A stretch of DNA of 64,000 nucleotides from Synergistaceae bacterium (GTDB lineage Bacteria; Synergistota; Synergistia; Synergistales; Synergistaceae): assembly GCA_030533085.1 (NCBI GenBank), contig JAUNJZ010000004.1:18684-82683 (forward strand). The letters run 5' to 3'. Shown piece by piece: positions 24,118 to 34,064 of this stretch (its first letter is position 1; every line of letters begins with the position of its first letter). Under the pieces are notes generated by a model that was given only the letters and a program-made list of their open reading frames with translations, was not told where the DNA came from and made no database searches. A program made the translations under genes and the position numbers.

Positions 24118-25266
24118 TTATTTCGGTTCAACCTTCTTGTAGAAGTCCGTCCTGAGGTCGTCTCCGACTTTCAGGATGATGCCGGCCTTGTTGAGCGGGT
24201 TGTGGGTCGCGGGGTCGATCGTGAGCGTCGCGTGATGCAGCGCAAGTCCCTTTGTCTCTTCGAGAGCCTTCGCTATCGCTACGCCGTCGGCTTTGCCGGC
24301 GCGTTTGATAGCGTCTACAAGCCAGTACATCGCGTCATAGGCCATCGTTCCGTTTACGAACTCTTTGCAGTCGTCCTTGTAGACTTCCTTATAGCGCGCG
24401 AATATCGGAGCCATTCCGGGGTCGTCGAGGTATGTGTGATTCACCCAGTAGGTTCCCTTCATAGCGTCTCCTGCGATTTCGTTCATGAATTCGCCGTAGC
24501 CGTCGCCTCCGATGACTGTGACGTTAAGTCCAAGCTCCTGAGCCTGTTTGATGGCGAGCGCCATGTCTTTGCCCATGCCGGGGAGGAAGAGGAGGTCTGC
24601 GCCGGAATTCTTGATCTTCGTCAGCTGAGCGCGGAAGTCGACGTCCGTCTCGCGGAAGCCTTCGTCAGCGACTATCTTTCCGCCGAGCTTCTCATAGTTG
24701 GAGATGAAAAATTCGCGGAGTCCGTGGGCGTAGTCAGAGCCTACGTTGTAGAGGATAGCGGCCTTTGTCTTTTTGAGGTCGTTGTAGGCGAGGTCTGCCG
24801 CGAGCGCTCCCTGATAGGGGTCGGTGAAGCAGATACGGAAAGAGTAGGGACGGACTTTGCCCTTGTTGTCAACCGTTACGAGCGGGTTTGTCCCAACCGT
24901 TGATATCTGCGGGGTCTTGCCCTTGTCAACTATCGGCGCCGTGGCGATGTTGATGCCGCTGGAGTTCGCTCCGACGATGGCGCAGACTTTGTCGTTCTCA
25001 ATCATGCGGCGGACGGCGTTCACCGCGTCTTCGTTGCGCGTCTTTGTGTCATAGGGAATCAGTTCGATCTGACGGCCGAGAAGTCCGCCTTTGGCGTTGA
25101 TGTCGTCAACAACGAGCTTCGCCATGTTCACTTCGGTGATCCCGTACTGGGCGTAGTCCCCGGTGAGAGCCGCGAGATAGCCGATTTTGATAGGTTCCGC
25201 CGCAAATGCGCTTCCCGCCGCGAAAACCACAACCATGAGTGCCAGTAGAGCCAGTACCTTCTTCAA
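24118..25266 (-). CDS. livK: Branched-chain amino acid ABC transporter substrate-binding protein (system 1)
   Basis: The 382-residue periplasmic binding protein has a signal peptide (MKKVLALLALMVVVFAAGSAFA, cleavage near residue 22) and a type I periplasmic fold with 'IKIGYLAALTGDYAQYG', 'NAVRRMIENDKVCAIVGANSSG' and 'PYSFRICFTDPYQG'. It captures the substrate, presumably Leu/Ile/Val or related amino acids, and delivers it to LivHM. It is the first gene of the operon, under a good promoter, with GGAGGTGCA-type binding site before the ATG. The exact ligand cannot be read from sequence. Confidence 0.94.
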   Translation of the reverse strand: MKKVLALLALMVVVFAAGSAFAAEPIKIGYLAALTGDYAQYGITEVNMAKLVVDDINAKGGLLGRQIELIPYDTKTRNEDAVNAVRRMIENDKVCAIVGANSSGINIATAPIVDKGKTPQISTVGTNPLVTVDNKGKVRPYSFRICFTDPYQGALAADLAYNDLKKTKAAILYNVGSDYAHGLREFFISNYEKLGGKIVADEGFRETDVDFRAQLTKIKNSGADLLFLPGMGKDMALAIKQAQELGLNVTVIGGDGYGEFMNEIAGDAMKGTYWVNHTYLDDPGMAPIFARYKEVYKDDCKEFVNGTMAYDAMYWLVDAIKRAGKADGVAIAKALEETKGLALHHATLTIDPATHNPLNKAGIILKVGDDLRTDFYKKVEPK

Positions 25267-25316
25267 TATAGTGCACCTCCATATTGTATTGTGTATCAGT
25301 TGTTGCTCTGTTATTT

Positions 25317-25345
25317 ATTGTATAGTTTTCTCTGCGATATGTAAA
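25317..25345 (-). promoter_or_regulatory. Promoter of the first liv operon
   Basis: On the minus strand TTTACA (25340-25345) and TACAAT (25317-25322) are 17 bases apart, about 50 bases before livK. Confidence 0.75.
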
Positions 25346-25518
25346 GGTTTTTTGCCGCCTTTAATTTAGTTAATTAAAAATTTTGAATTGAACGCCGAGC
25401 CGAGTTCATTTTTTTGAAATATGGGAGCCCTCCTTTTCGCGGAAAGCTCCCCTTTTGGCCTTTTCTCTCGTTTGTATTTATGAGGCTCCGAATGAACCGG
25501 GCTGATTCGATTTATATC

Positions 25519-25537
25519 AAAAGCCCGCGGGGCAGGC
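25519..25537 (-). terminator. Probable terminator of the dnaJ transcript
   Basis: On the minus strand GCCTGC and GCGGGC pair around a CCC loop and are followed by TTTT, 14 bases after the dnaJ stop. The U-tract is short, so this is a moderate call. Confidence 0.5.
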
Positions 25538-25551
25538 CGCCTGTCTTTTCT

Positions 25552-26691
25552 CTAAGCGTTTACCTGCTGGCCTGTCTCTTTCGCGAGCTCTTTCAGCAGT
25601 TCGCGTTCTTTCGATGTCAGCGTTTTGGGCACTTTTACCTTGACGAGGATGTTCATGTCTCCGCTGCCCTTGCCTTTGAGCCGCGGCATCCCGCGTCCCT
25701 TGATGCGGAGCTTTGAGCCGGCCTGTGTTCCGGCCGGTATATCCAGCTTTTCTACGCCGTCGAAGGTATCGACTTTGACTTCGCATCCCAGAGCTGCCTG
25801 CGGGTAGGATATTTCAACCGTAGTGTTGAGGTCGTCGCCTTTGCGCGTAAATCTGCTGTCCGGCAGCACCTCTGTCAGAATGAAGAGGTCTCCGGCCGGG
25901 CCGCCGTTCACTCCGGCCTCGCCTTTGCTGGATACGCGCAGCCTCGTGCCGTTGTCCACGCCGGCCGGTATCTTGATTTCGACGCTCTGGACGCGCTTGA
26001 CGCGCCCTTTACCCCGGCATTCCGTGCATTGTTTGTCTATTATCTTTCCCTTGCCGCCGCAGCTGCTGCATGTCACCGTCTGCTGCATCTGGCCGAATGG
26101 GGTGTTGACGACTTCATGCGTCTGCCCCGTCCCGTGGCAGGTGGGACAGTTTTCGACCCTGCTGCCCGGCTCCGCGCCGCTGCCGCCGCAATGTTTGCAT
26201 GTATCGAGGCGCGGTATTTCAAGTTTGCGCTTCACCCCTTTATAGGCCTCTTCGAGCGTCACTTTTACAGTGGCTTCGAGATCCGCCCCGCGCCGCGGCG
26301 CGTTGGGGTTGGCGCTGCGTCTGCGTCCGCCGAAGGAGCCGCCGCTGAAGAGGTCGCCGAATATGTCTCCCAGATCTTCCTGAGTGAAGGTCTGTCCCTG
26401 GCCTCCAAAGCCGCCGAAACCTCCGAAGCCGCCCGCTCCGCCGAATCCGTCAGGAGGAACGTCGCCGACATAGCCGAACTGGTCGTACTGTGCGCGTTTT
26501 TTGGGATCGCTCAGCACCTCGTTCGCCTCGTTTATTTCCTTGTATTTTTTCTCCGCCTCGGCGTTGCCCGGGTTTGCATCGGGGTGATATTTCCGCGTTA
26601 AAGCACGGTAGGCCTTTTTAATTTCGTCAGCCGATGCTCCCCGGCTAACACCCAATATTTCGTAATAGTCTTTTTTCCCGGGAGCAGCCAT
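25552..26691 (-). CDS. dnaJ: Chaperone DnaJ
   Basis: The 379-residue type I J-protein has an N-terminal J domain with HPD ('KYHPDANPG'), a Gly/Phe-rich linker of repeated GGFGGFGG, four CxxCxGxG zinc-binding repeats ('CKHCGGSG', 'CPTCHGTG', 'CSSCGGKG', 'CTECRGKG') and a C-terminal substrate-binding part. It delivers unfolded proteins to DnaK and stimulates its ATPase. The start at ATG 26691 has AGGTGA upstream and matches the family; an extension of six codons was dropped. It is the last gene of the hrcA-grpE-dnaK operon and has its own promoter at 26789-26816. Confidence 0.96.
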   Translation of the reverse strand: MAAPGKKDYYEILGVSRGASADEIKKAYRALTRKYHPDANPGNAEAEKKYKEINEANEVLSDPKKRAQYDQFGYVGDVPPDGFGGAGGFGGFGGFGGQGQTFTQEDLGDIFGDLFSGGSFGGRRRSANPNAPRRGADLEATVKVTLEEAYKGVKRKLEIPRLDTCKHCGGSGAEPGSRVENCPTCHGTGQTHEVVNTPFGQMQQTVTCSSCGGKGKIIDKQCTECRGKGRVKRVQSVEIKIPAGVDNGTRLRVSSKGEAGVNGGPAGDLFILTEVLPDSRFTRKGDDLNTTVEISYPQAALGCEVKVDTFDGVEKLDIPAGTQAGSKLRIKGRGMPRLKGKGSGDMNILVKVKVPKTLTSKERELLKELAKETGQQVNA

Positions 26692-26779
26692 CAGCGCTTC
26701 ACCTCTCAATAGAGTTTAAGTCCGGCGATTATTGTCTGATATTTATTTTATAATATTAAAATCGCCGTTTTAATATTCG

Positions 26780-26805
26780 CCGCACAGGATTATACTCCTG
26801 TGCGG
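26780..26805. repeat. Ten-base inverted repeat over the dnaJ -10 box
   Basis: CCGCACAGGA and TCCTGTGCGG flank six bases. The loop and arm edge overlap the minus-strand TATAAT. There is no T-run, so it does not look like a terminator. It could be an operator or an mRNA hairpin. Confidence 0.6.
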
Positions 26806-26816
26806 CTATTTGTCAA
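26789..26816 (-). promoter_or_regulatory. Internal promoter for dnaJ
   Basis: On the minus strand TTGACA (26811-26816) and TATAAT (26789-26794) are 16 bases apart, about 100 bases before dnaJ. It lies inside the heat-shock operon, after the small lid-like genes. Confidence 0.7.
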
Positions 26817-26844
26817 GATTAGTTAAAAATCTCGCGCCCCGTTC

Positions 26845-27066
26845 TTAGCCGAGTTTTGCCATCTCGTCAAGAACAAATCTGGCTTCGATTTTAATAGATG
26901 TTGCGTCGTCGCCCTTGGCTTTTTCTTCGAGCTTCGCAAGGCGCTCTTTGAGCTTCGCGATTACGTCGGGCGTACCTTTTCCGCCGGCGAGGGCCGCGTT
27001 GGCTTTCGCGATTACTTCCTGCGCCTCGGCGCGGGCTTCTTTGAGATCCGCTGCTTTATCCATCAT
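26845..27066 (-). CDS. Free-standing DnaK lid-like protein, one module
   Basis: The 73-residue, highly charged, all-helical protein matches by eye the C-terminal lid of the DnaK encoded upstream: 'EARAEAQEVIAKANAALA' against '[17 protein letters not shown]', and SIKIEARFVLDEMAKL (57-72) against [16 protein letters not shown] (553-568 of DnaK). It has no ATPase, substrate-binding beta-sandwich, signal peptide or membrane segment. It lies between a two-module sister gene and dnaJ, within the HrcA-controlled operon. AAAGGA precedes the ATG. It was probably born by duplication of the dnaK 3' end. It may modulate DnaK, bind its partners, or hold clients; none of this is shown. Confidence 0.8.
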   Translation of the reverse strand: MMDKAADLKEARAEAQEVIAKANAALAGGKGTPDVIAKLKERLAKLEEKAKGDDATSIKIEARFVLDEMAKLG

Positions 27067-27202
27067 TTTTATTTCATCCTTTCAAAGCAAACCGCTTGCC
27101 GCGGCTGCGAAGTGTGCTATAATCTAACTATTCGTTTAAGGGGCTGTATTCGAAGCGCTGGGTGGTTCTTCGGATATGGCCTTGTTTCTTTCCCGTCCAT
27201 TA

Positions 27203-27676
27203 CTATTTCAGCATCGCGAGAGCGTCGAGAACGAACTTCGACTCGACTTTGATTGAGGTCGCGTCTGTTCCGGCCAGCTTCTCTTTAAGATGCGCTACGC
27301 GGGTGATGAGCTTCGCTCTCACCGCGGGATTTCCTGCGTTCGACTTGAGGGCCTTCTCCGCCTCCGCGAGGACTTTTTCTCCCTCCTGAACGGCCGTGGG
27401 GAAGTCCTCCGCCTTTGCCACGGCACGCGCCGCGACATGTTCCGCGAGGAGGTTGAGGGCGTCTACGACGTAGCGGGCCTCATCTTTTATCGAAGCGGCG
27501 TTTTCCCCTTCGAGCTTGCGGGAGAGCTTCGCGACTCTCTCCATTACCGTAGCCTGTTCCGGCTTGTCTGTGTTTCCTGCCGAAGCGAGGTATTTCTTCG
27601 CTTCCGCCAGTACGGCTTCGCCCATCTGGCGGGCCGCGGCGAGATCCTGAGTCTTCATTTCTGCATCCATGGTCAT
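27203..27676 (-). CDS. Free-standing DnaK lid-like protein, two modules
   Basis: The 157-residue helical protein consists of two copies of a DnaK-lid-like helical module. Module 1 (about 8-80) ends SIKDEARYVVDALNLLAE (62-79); module 2 (about 83-157) ends SIKVESKFVLDALAML (141-156). Both align with residues of about 500-573 of the adjacent DnaK and with the 73-residue protein downstream. No other domain is present. A GGAAG site lies upstream of the ATG at 27676; the ATG at 27670 has slightly better spacing. It follows dnaK by 110 bases, with a strong hairpin in between. Role unknown. The duplication origin is an inference from the shared SIK-x-E-x-[RK]-[YF]-V-x-D pattern. Confidence 0.82.
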   Translation of the reverse strand: MTMDAEMKTQDLAAARQMGEAVLAEAKKYLASAGNTDKPEQATVMERVAKLSRKLEGENAASIKDEARYVVDALNLLAEHVAARAVAKAEDFPTAVQEGEKVLAEAEKALKSNAGNPAVRAKLITRVAHLKEKLAGTDATSIKVESKFVLDALAMLK

Positions 27677-27730
27677 TACTTCCTTTCTTTACCCGCCTCG
27701 GCGGGAGTCGTTTATGTTACTCTCTTTTAG

Positions 27731-27764
27731 GCGCGATTCACGGGCTTTCGCCCGTGAATCGCGC
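27731..27764. repeat. Strong hairpin after dnaK
   Basis: Perfect 15-base arms beginning GCGCGATTCACGGGC enclose a four-base loop. No T-run follows on the minus strand. It sits between dnaK and the two-module lid gene, where it could stabilise the dnaK 3' end or partly block downstream transcription. Confidence 0.7.
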
Positions 27765-27786
27765 TTCCAATTCGGAATTGCGGAGA

Positions 27787-29619
<1,833 letters not shown>

Positions 29620-29665
29620 TCATTCCACCTTTACCGTTAGGTATATTTATTCTTTCTCTTCGTTT

Positions 29666-29689
29666 GGCATATATTTTTCTATATATGCC
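29666..29689. repeat. Hairpin between grpE and dnaK
   Basis: GGCATATAT and ATATATGCC flank a six-base loop upstream of dnaK. There is no adjacent T-run. It is likely an RNA hairpin in the operon transcript. Confidence 0.5.
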
Positions 29690-29820
29690 CTCCTGTTGCT
29701 TCCGTTTTATTGCCTAATAATTGCTAAGCATATAATCTGCATCTTTTAAGCGCATTTCATGGGTATTTTATAAATATTTTGCGTTGTTTACTTTAAAAAT
29801 ACCCCGCGCAGTGACGCCTC

Positions 29821-30393
29821 TTATCCGCCGTATCTGCCCACGCGCACCTGCGGCGCTTTGAGCACGCGCCCCGCCAGCTTGTAGCCGCGGCAAAGAGCTC
29901 CGATTATATGTCCGTCCTTTGATTCGTCGTCGATAGCTTCCATTGAAACGGCTTCGTGGAGCGCCGGGTCAAATTTTCCCTCAACGGGAATGAATTCCAG
30001 CCCGAGACGGCAGAGGCCGTCGCTGAACTGCTTTATGACCATTTCCATCCCCTTTGCGAGGCTGCTTTCCGGCTCCTTGACCGCCGCCGCTATCCTCTCA
30101 AGATTCTCCAATACCGGCAGCATCTCGTTTATCGCCTGTTCCGCCGCGAGCTTCGCGTTGCTCTCGCGGTCGCGCTCCATTCTGGTGCGGAGGTTGAAGT
30201 AATCGGCTCTTGAACGGGCGACTTCTTCTTTCAGCTTTTTTATCTCTTCCCTCTGTCTCTCCGTCTCTTCCGTCAGCGCCGCCAGCTCCGCCGCGTCAGG
30301 CTGCGAAGCGCTCTCTTCGGCGGGGGCCTCGCTTACCGGCTCTTCGTTTACCTGCGGCTCTTCGCCGCGGGCCTTCTTCTCATGGTCGCTCAT
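29821..30393 (-). CDS. grpE: Nucleotide exchange factor GrpE
   Basis: The 190-residue protein has a charged, disordered N-terminus (about 1-40), a long coiled coil ('EETERQREEIKKLKEEVARSRADYFNLRTRMERD') and a C-terminal beta domain with 'GLEFIPVEGKFDPALHEAV' and 'GYKLAGRVLKAPQVRVG'. It dimerises and releases ADP from DnaK. The ATG at 30393 directly abuts the hrcA stop, so the two are co-translated. All family landmarks are present. Confidence 0.97.
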   Translation of the reverse strand: MSDHEKKARGEEPQVNEEPVSEAPAEESASQPDAAELAALTEETERQREEIKKLKEEVARSRADYFNLRTRMERDRESNAKLAAEQAINEMLPVLENLERIAAAVKEPESSLAKGMEMVIKQFSDGLCRLGLEFIPVEGKFDPALHEAVSMEAIDDESKDGHIIGALCRGYKLAGRVLKAPQVRVGRYGG

Positions 30394-31413
30394 TTATTCC
30401 TCTCCTCTTTCGCCTGATTCGGAGTCCAGCTTGCGCAGCACCCCGTCGATCGCCGTTATTACCTTTTCGTAGTCCATTCTTTCAGGGCCGATGACGCCGA
30501 CTACGGCCTTCTGTCCCCCCGCCTCTCCGGTCGCCGCCACCAGCGCCGAGCGTTCCATTCCCGGCAGCTCGTTCTCGTCGCCTATCATAATGTTCATCTC
30601 ATCTATCGAGCAGCGGTCGACGAGCTTTTCCATATTCTCTTCCTCTTCGAGGAATGAGCAGAGCGCCTTTATGCGGCCAAGATCCTGAAAGTCCTGCAAA
30701 TTCATGATATGGCTGAAGGAACCTGTAAAAATCTTTGTCTGCGGAGCGCCGAGCATCGCGTCTATCTCCAGCACGGCCTTTGAACATTCCTCGTGATAGC
30801 GTCCGATCTCGTCGAGCAGCTTGCCCTTCAGCGTCTTTTTTATCTCGCTCCACGCGCGGCCGGAGAAGCGGTTCAGCTTTGAGGCCAGCTCGTCAAGATC
30901 CTCCTGCGTCATATCGACCGGCATGTCGATGAACTTCTGATGGACGAGCCCTCCCTGAAGAACCACCAGCAGCAGGACCTGCCTCTCGCACATCCGAACG
31001 AAGCTCACATGGTGAAAGCGTACCGTGTCGAGCGGCGTTATGGCCGCGATCCCGACGTAATCCGACACGCGGCTCAGCATCTCCGAGGCCGATTCCAGCA
31101 CCTTCTCAAGCCCCTGCCTGTGCTCCATCATCTTTTTTAGTAATTTTACAGACGGGCCGGCGCTGTTCACACGTTGAAGTACCGAATTAACGTATAGTCT
31201 ATATCCCTGAGTTGTGGGAATTCTGCCTGACGACGCGTGCGTCTGCCGGAGGAAGCCCAGATCCTCAAGGTCGGACATTTCGTTTCGGATCGTCGCTGAG
31301 CTGCGCCCCGTAAGGTAACGGCGTGAAACAGTGCGCGAACCGACCGTCTCTCCGCTCTTGATATATTCATAGACTACGGAGAGGACGACTTCCAACTGTC
31401 TTTCTGTAATCAT
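30394..31413 (-). CDS. hrcA: Heat-inducible transcription repressor HrcA
   Basis: The 339-residue repressor starts 'MITERQLEVVLSVVYEYIKSGETVGSRTV', has the winged-helix 'SSATIRNEMSDLEDLGFL' and the central GAF-like region with 'IGDENEL'. It binds CIRCE operators and represses chaperone genes until heat stress titrates the GroEL it needs. A CIRCE element and a consensus promoter lie directly upstream, so it represses its own operon: hrcA-grpE-dnaK-lid proteins-dnaJ. The Shine-Dalgarno is weak, which would keep its level low. Confidence 0.97.
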   Translation of the reverse strand: MITERQLEVVLSVVYEYIKSGETVGSRTVSRRYLTGRSSATIRNEMSDLEDLGFLRQTHASSGRIPTTQGYRLYVNSVLQRVNSAGPSVKLLKKMMEHRQGLEKVLESASEMLSRVSDYVGIAAITPLDTVRFHHVSFVRMCERQVLLLVVLQGGLVHQKFIDMPVDMTQEDLDELASKLNRFSGRAWSEIKKTLKGKLLDEIGRYHEECSKAVLEIDAMLGAPQTKIFTGSFSHIMNLQDFQDLGRIKALCSFLEEEENMEKLVDRCSIDEMNIMIGDENELPGMERSALVAATGEAGGQKAVVGVIGPERMDYEKVITAIDGVLRKLDSESGERGEE

Positions 31414-31448
31414 GATGACTCACCCGTCATTTCAGTCTCCTGCCTTTG

Positions 31449-31475
31449 TTAGCACTCAATGGGCACGAGTGCCAA
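31449..31475. promoter_or_regulatory. CIRCE operator (HrcA binding site)
   Basis: On the minus strand it reads TTGGCACTC-N9-GAGTGCTAA, the CIRCE inverted repeat with a single change in the left arm. It lies between the promoter and hrcA, placing the whole chaperone operon under HrcA. Confidence 0.95.
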
Positions 31476-31493
31476 TACCTTAATAACGGATAA

Positions 31494-31522
31494 ATAATAA
31501 TCGTCATAAAGCCGTTTGTCAA
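31494..31522 (-). promoter_or_regulatory. Promoter of the hrcA-grpE-dnaK-dnaJ operon
   Basis: On the minus strand TTGACA (31517-31522) and TATTAT (31494-31499) are 17 bases apart. The CIRCE element lies 18 bases downstream of the -10 box, in the transcribed region. Confidence 0.88.
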
Positions 31523-31706
31523 TACAGGTCAAAGAATTACCGCTAATCGCGTGAAAAAAATATTTATCCTCCGAAGATTAAAGATAATGCGCCGGCAGCC
31601 TCATAATGTATAATAATAGTTCGTTTGGCGCGGCGGGGCGGAAGGCTTTTCGCGAAGCCCGGCGCGTCTCAGGAATTATTTTTGCAGGCAGCAGGAGTGA
31701 AGCAAT

Positions 31707-32354
31707 ATGAAAGATGATAAGACGACCATATACCTCATCCGTCACGGAGAGTGCGCGGGCAACAAGGAGAAGCGCATACGGGGCTGCATGGATTTCCCGC
31801 TCAACGACAATGGCGTAAAGCAGGCGCATGCGCTCGCGGATGCGATGAAGGATAAGAATATCGAATATATATACACCAGCCCGCTGTCGCGCGCGACCGC
31901 GACGGCAAAGATCCTTGGCGACGCCCTCGGGCTTCCCTATACGGCGCGGGAGGGCTTCTGCAACATTCATCTCGGGCCGTGGGAAAACAGGATCAAGGCG
32001 GAGCTGGCCGTCGAAGAGCCGGAAAAATGGCAGACCTGGCTCGACCAGCCGGAGGAGCTTGTCATCGATGGGGGCGAAACGCTCGATCAGGTACGCGACC
32101 GCGCGCTGGCGGAGCTGAACAGCGTGATAGAAGAGCATCGCGGCGCAAATATCGCGCTGATAGCGCACCGCGGCGTGCTGAAGCCGCTGATGGCCGGAGC
32201 GCTCGGCGTTCAGCGGCCAAGCTACTGGAGGCTTCATGTGGACACAGCCTCCTACAGCGTTCTCACATTCGACAGCCTTCACGGCTACTGTCTGATGGGG
32301 CTGAACTTCACGGAGCATCTGGCGGGGCTGGATATCATACAGGAATTTGATTAA
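31707..32354 (+). CDS. Histidine phosphatase family protein (phosphoglycerate mutase-like)
   Basis: The 215-residue protein has the RHG motif 'IYLIRHGECAGN' (catalytic His13), 'TSPLSRATATAKIL' with the phosphate-binding Arg, and a second His in 'IALIAHRGVLKPLM'. The family covers phosphoglycerate mutases, alpha-ribazole phosphatase and broad phosphatases. It lies two bases upstream of folP and is co-transcribed with folP and folK. This could suggest a phosphatase step in folate making, but that is inference. The ATG at 31707 has AGGAGTGAAG upstream. Confidence 0.88.
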   Translation: MKDDKTTIYLIRHGECAGNKEKRIRGCMDFPLNDNGVKQAHALADAMKDKNIEYIYTSPLSRATATAKILGDALGLPYTAREGFCNIHLGPWENRIKAELAVEEPEKWQTWLDQPEELVIDGGETLDQVRDRALAELNSVIEEHRGANIALIAHRGVLKPLMAGALGVQRPSYWRLHVDTASYSVLTFDSLHGYCLMGLNFTEHLAGLDIIQEFD

Positions 32355-32356
32355 AG

Positions 32357-33574
32357 ATGAAGGCGCATCTTATAAAATTCGCCGACGAAGCGGAGCTTGC
32401 GCGGGCAATCGAGGGCATAGGCTGCAATATGGAGTCGCAGCCCTTCTTTGAGGCGAAACGCGAGATGCTGCAAATATATCTCAGAGAAGTTCCATCTCCG
32501 GCCGCCTCCATCATCAAGCAGGAGCTGCTGGCGCGCGGCGGCGACGCCGCTACCCACGCGCGGGTCATCACCTGCGGCGTCGATAAGAGCGACGTTATTC
32601 TTTTCGGCACGGCAAAGCAGCTCGGCTATCTGGCGGAGAAGCTGAAAAAGATGCCCTGGTGGGGGCTTGAGGGCTGCGCGGAGGAGATAATCGCGCTCAC
32701 GGCCCCGCGCAGACCACGCGCCGCCGCCCTTCCCTGCGGTGCGGAGCTGGTCTTTGGAGAGAGAACGCTGCTGATGGGTATAATAAATCTGACGGACGAC
32801 TCCTTTTTCGTCGGGAGCAGAAGCTTCGGCGACGGCGAAAAGGCGCTTGCCGCCGCGCTGAGAATGGCGGATGAGGGGGCGGACATTCTCGACCTGGGAG
32901 CGGAATCGACACGCCCAGGCTCGGAGCGTACGCCGGAGAAGCAGGAGCTCGAACGCATGACGGCCGCAGTAAAAGCCATACGCCGCGAGCTGCCGCGAAT
33001 GCCGCTGTCAATAGATACGACCCGCTCCGCGGTCGCCCGCGCGGCTCTCGACGAAGGGGCCGATATCATAAACGACATATCCGGCCTGCGCTTCGACGAG
33101 GATATCGCCGCCGCCGCGGCCGAATACAGAGCGATGCTGGCGCTTACCCACATGCGCGGAACAACCGCCGATATGATGGAAAGATGCAAGTACGACAACC
33201 TCCTTTCGGAGATATGCGAATTTCTTAAGGAAGCGGCGGAAAAGGCGCGCTCTTACGGCGTGGCGGAAGAAAGTATTATAATAGATCCCGGTATCGGCTT
33301 TGCCAAGAATCAGGCGCAGAATCTCGAACTGCTGCGCCACTGCGAGAGCTTCAAGTCGCTGGGCTACCCGCTGCTCGTCGGAGCTTCGCGAAAGGGCGTG
33401 GTCGGCTGGGCGACAGGGCGCGAAAGGGCGGAGGAGAGGCTTTACGGCACGCTGGCCGTGACCGCGGCCTGCTGCCGCCAGCGGGCCGATATAATAAGGG
33501 TACACGACGTTCGCGCCAATAAAGAGGTGCTGATGATGACAGAGGCTATATGGAGAGCGGACTATGCCGGATAA
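32357..33574 (+). CDS. folP: Dihydropteroate synthase with N-terminal extension
   Basis: The 405-residue protein has a typical DHPS TIM barrel from about residue 130: 'LLMGIINLTDDSFF', 'ADILDLGAESTRPGSE', 'PLSIDTTRSAVARAALDEGADIINDISG', 'IIIDPGIGFAKN' and 'VGASRKGVVG'. It joins 6-hydroxymethyl-dihydropterin diphosphate to p-aminobenzoate. Residues 1-125 form an additional domain ('IKFADEAELARAIEGIGC...') seen in longer DHPS proteins; its job is not known to me. There is no strong ribosome binding site; translation probably follows from the phosphatase gene two bases upstream. It overlaps folK by 11 bases. Confidence 0.94.
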   Translation: MKAHLIKFADEAELARAIEGIGCNMESQPFFEAKREMLQIYLREVPSPAASIIKQELLARGGDAATHARVITCGVDKSDVILFGTAKQLGYLAEKLKKMPWWGLEGCAEEIIALTAPRRPRAAALPCGAELVFGERTLLMGIINLTDDSFFVGSRSFGDGEKALAAALRMADEGADILDLGAESTRPGSERTPEKQELERMTAAVKAIRRELPRMPLSIDTTRSAVARAALDEGADIINDISGLRFDEDIAAAAAEYRAMLALTHMRGTTADMMERCKYDNLLSEICEFLKEAAEKARSYGVAEESIIIDPGIGFAKNQAQNLELLRHCESFKSLGYPLLVGASRKGVVGWATGRERAEERLYGTLAVTAACCRQRADIIRVHDVRANKEVLMMTEAIWRADYAG

Positions 33575-34064
33575 GAAGATATATCTCTCGCTGGGCTCCA
33601 ATCTTGGAGACCGCCTGCTGATGCTTAAATCGGCGCTTAAAGCGCTGATATCGGGCGGCCTTACGATCGAGGCCAAGAGCCGCGTCTGGGAGACGAAGCC
33701 CTGGGGCGTTACGGAACAGCCGCCCTTTCTCAACATGTGCGCGGCGGCGCGCACCGAGCTGGAGCCATTTGAGCTGCTGCGTCTTGTGAAGGCGGCTGAG
33801 GCGGAGGTAGGGCGTTCTGAAAATATACGCTGGGGGCCGCGCGAGATAGATATCGACATCATATTGTACGACTCGCTCATCCTCGACGACCCAAAGCTCA
33901 CAATCCCGCACCGGAATATGCATGAGAGAGGCTTTGTGCTGAGGCCGCTCGCGGAGATAGCCCCGCGGGAGCTTCACCCGCTGATGAAAAAGAGCGTCGC
34001 CGAGCTGCTTGCCGCGCTGCCTCCGGCAGAGCGGGACGGAATGGTCTGGATAACCGCGATATGA
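33564..34064 (+). CDS. folK: 2-amino-4-hydroxy-6-hydroxymethyldihydropteridine diphosphokinase (HPPK)
   Basis: The 166-residue enzyme carries the HPPK landmarks 'IYLSLGSNLGDR', 'PWGVTEQPPFLNMC', 'RWGPREIDIDIILYD' and 'IPHRNMHERGFVLRPLAEIAP'. It transfers diphosphate from ATP to hydroxymethyl-dihydropterin, making the substrate of FolP. It starts inside the end of folP and overlaps the following gene by four bases, so it is tightly coupled in the operon. Confidence 0.96.
   Translation: MPDKKIYLSLGSNLGDRLLMLKSALKALISGGLTIEAKSRVWETKPWGVTEQPPFLNMCAAARTELEPFELLRLVKAAEAEVGRSENIRWGPREIDIDIILYDSLILDDPKLTIPHRNMHERGFVLRPLAEIAPRELHPLMKKSVAELLAALPPAERDGMVWITAI

Noticed and set aside
29700..29735. TTAGCA-like stretch before dnaK considered as a second CIRCE element
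   Set aside because: Only the first six bases of one arm fit and there is no matching GAGTGCTAA arm.
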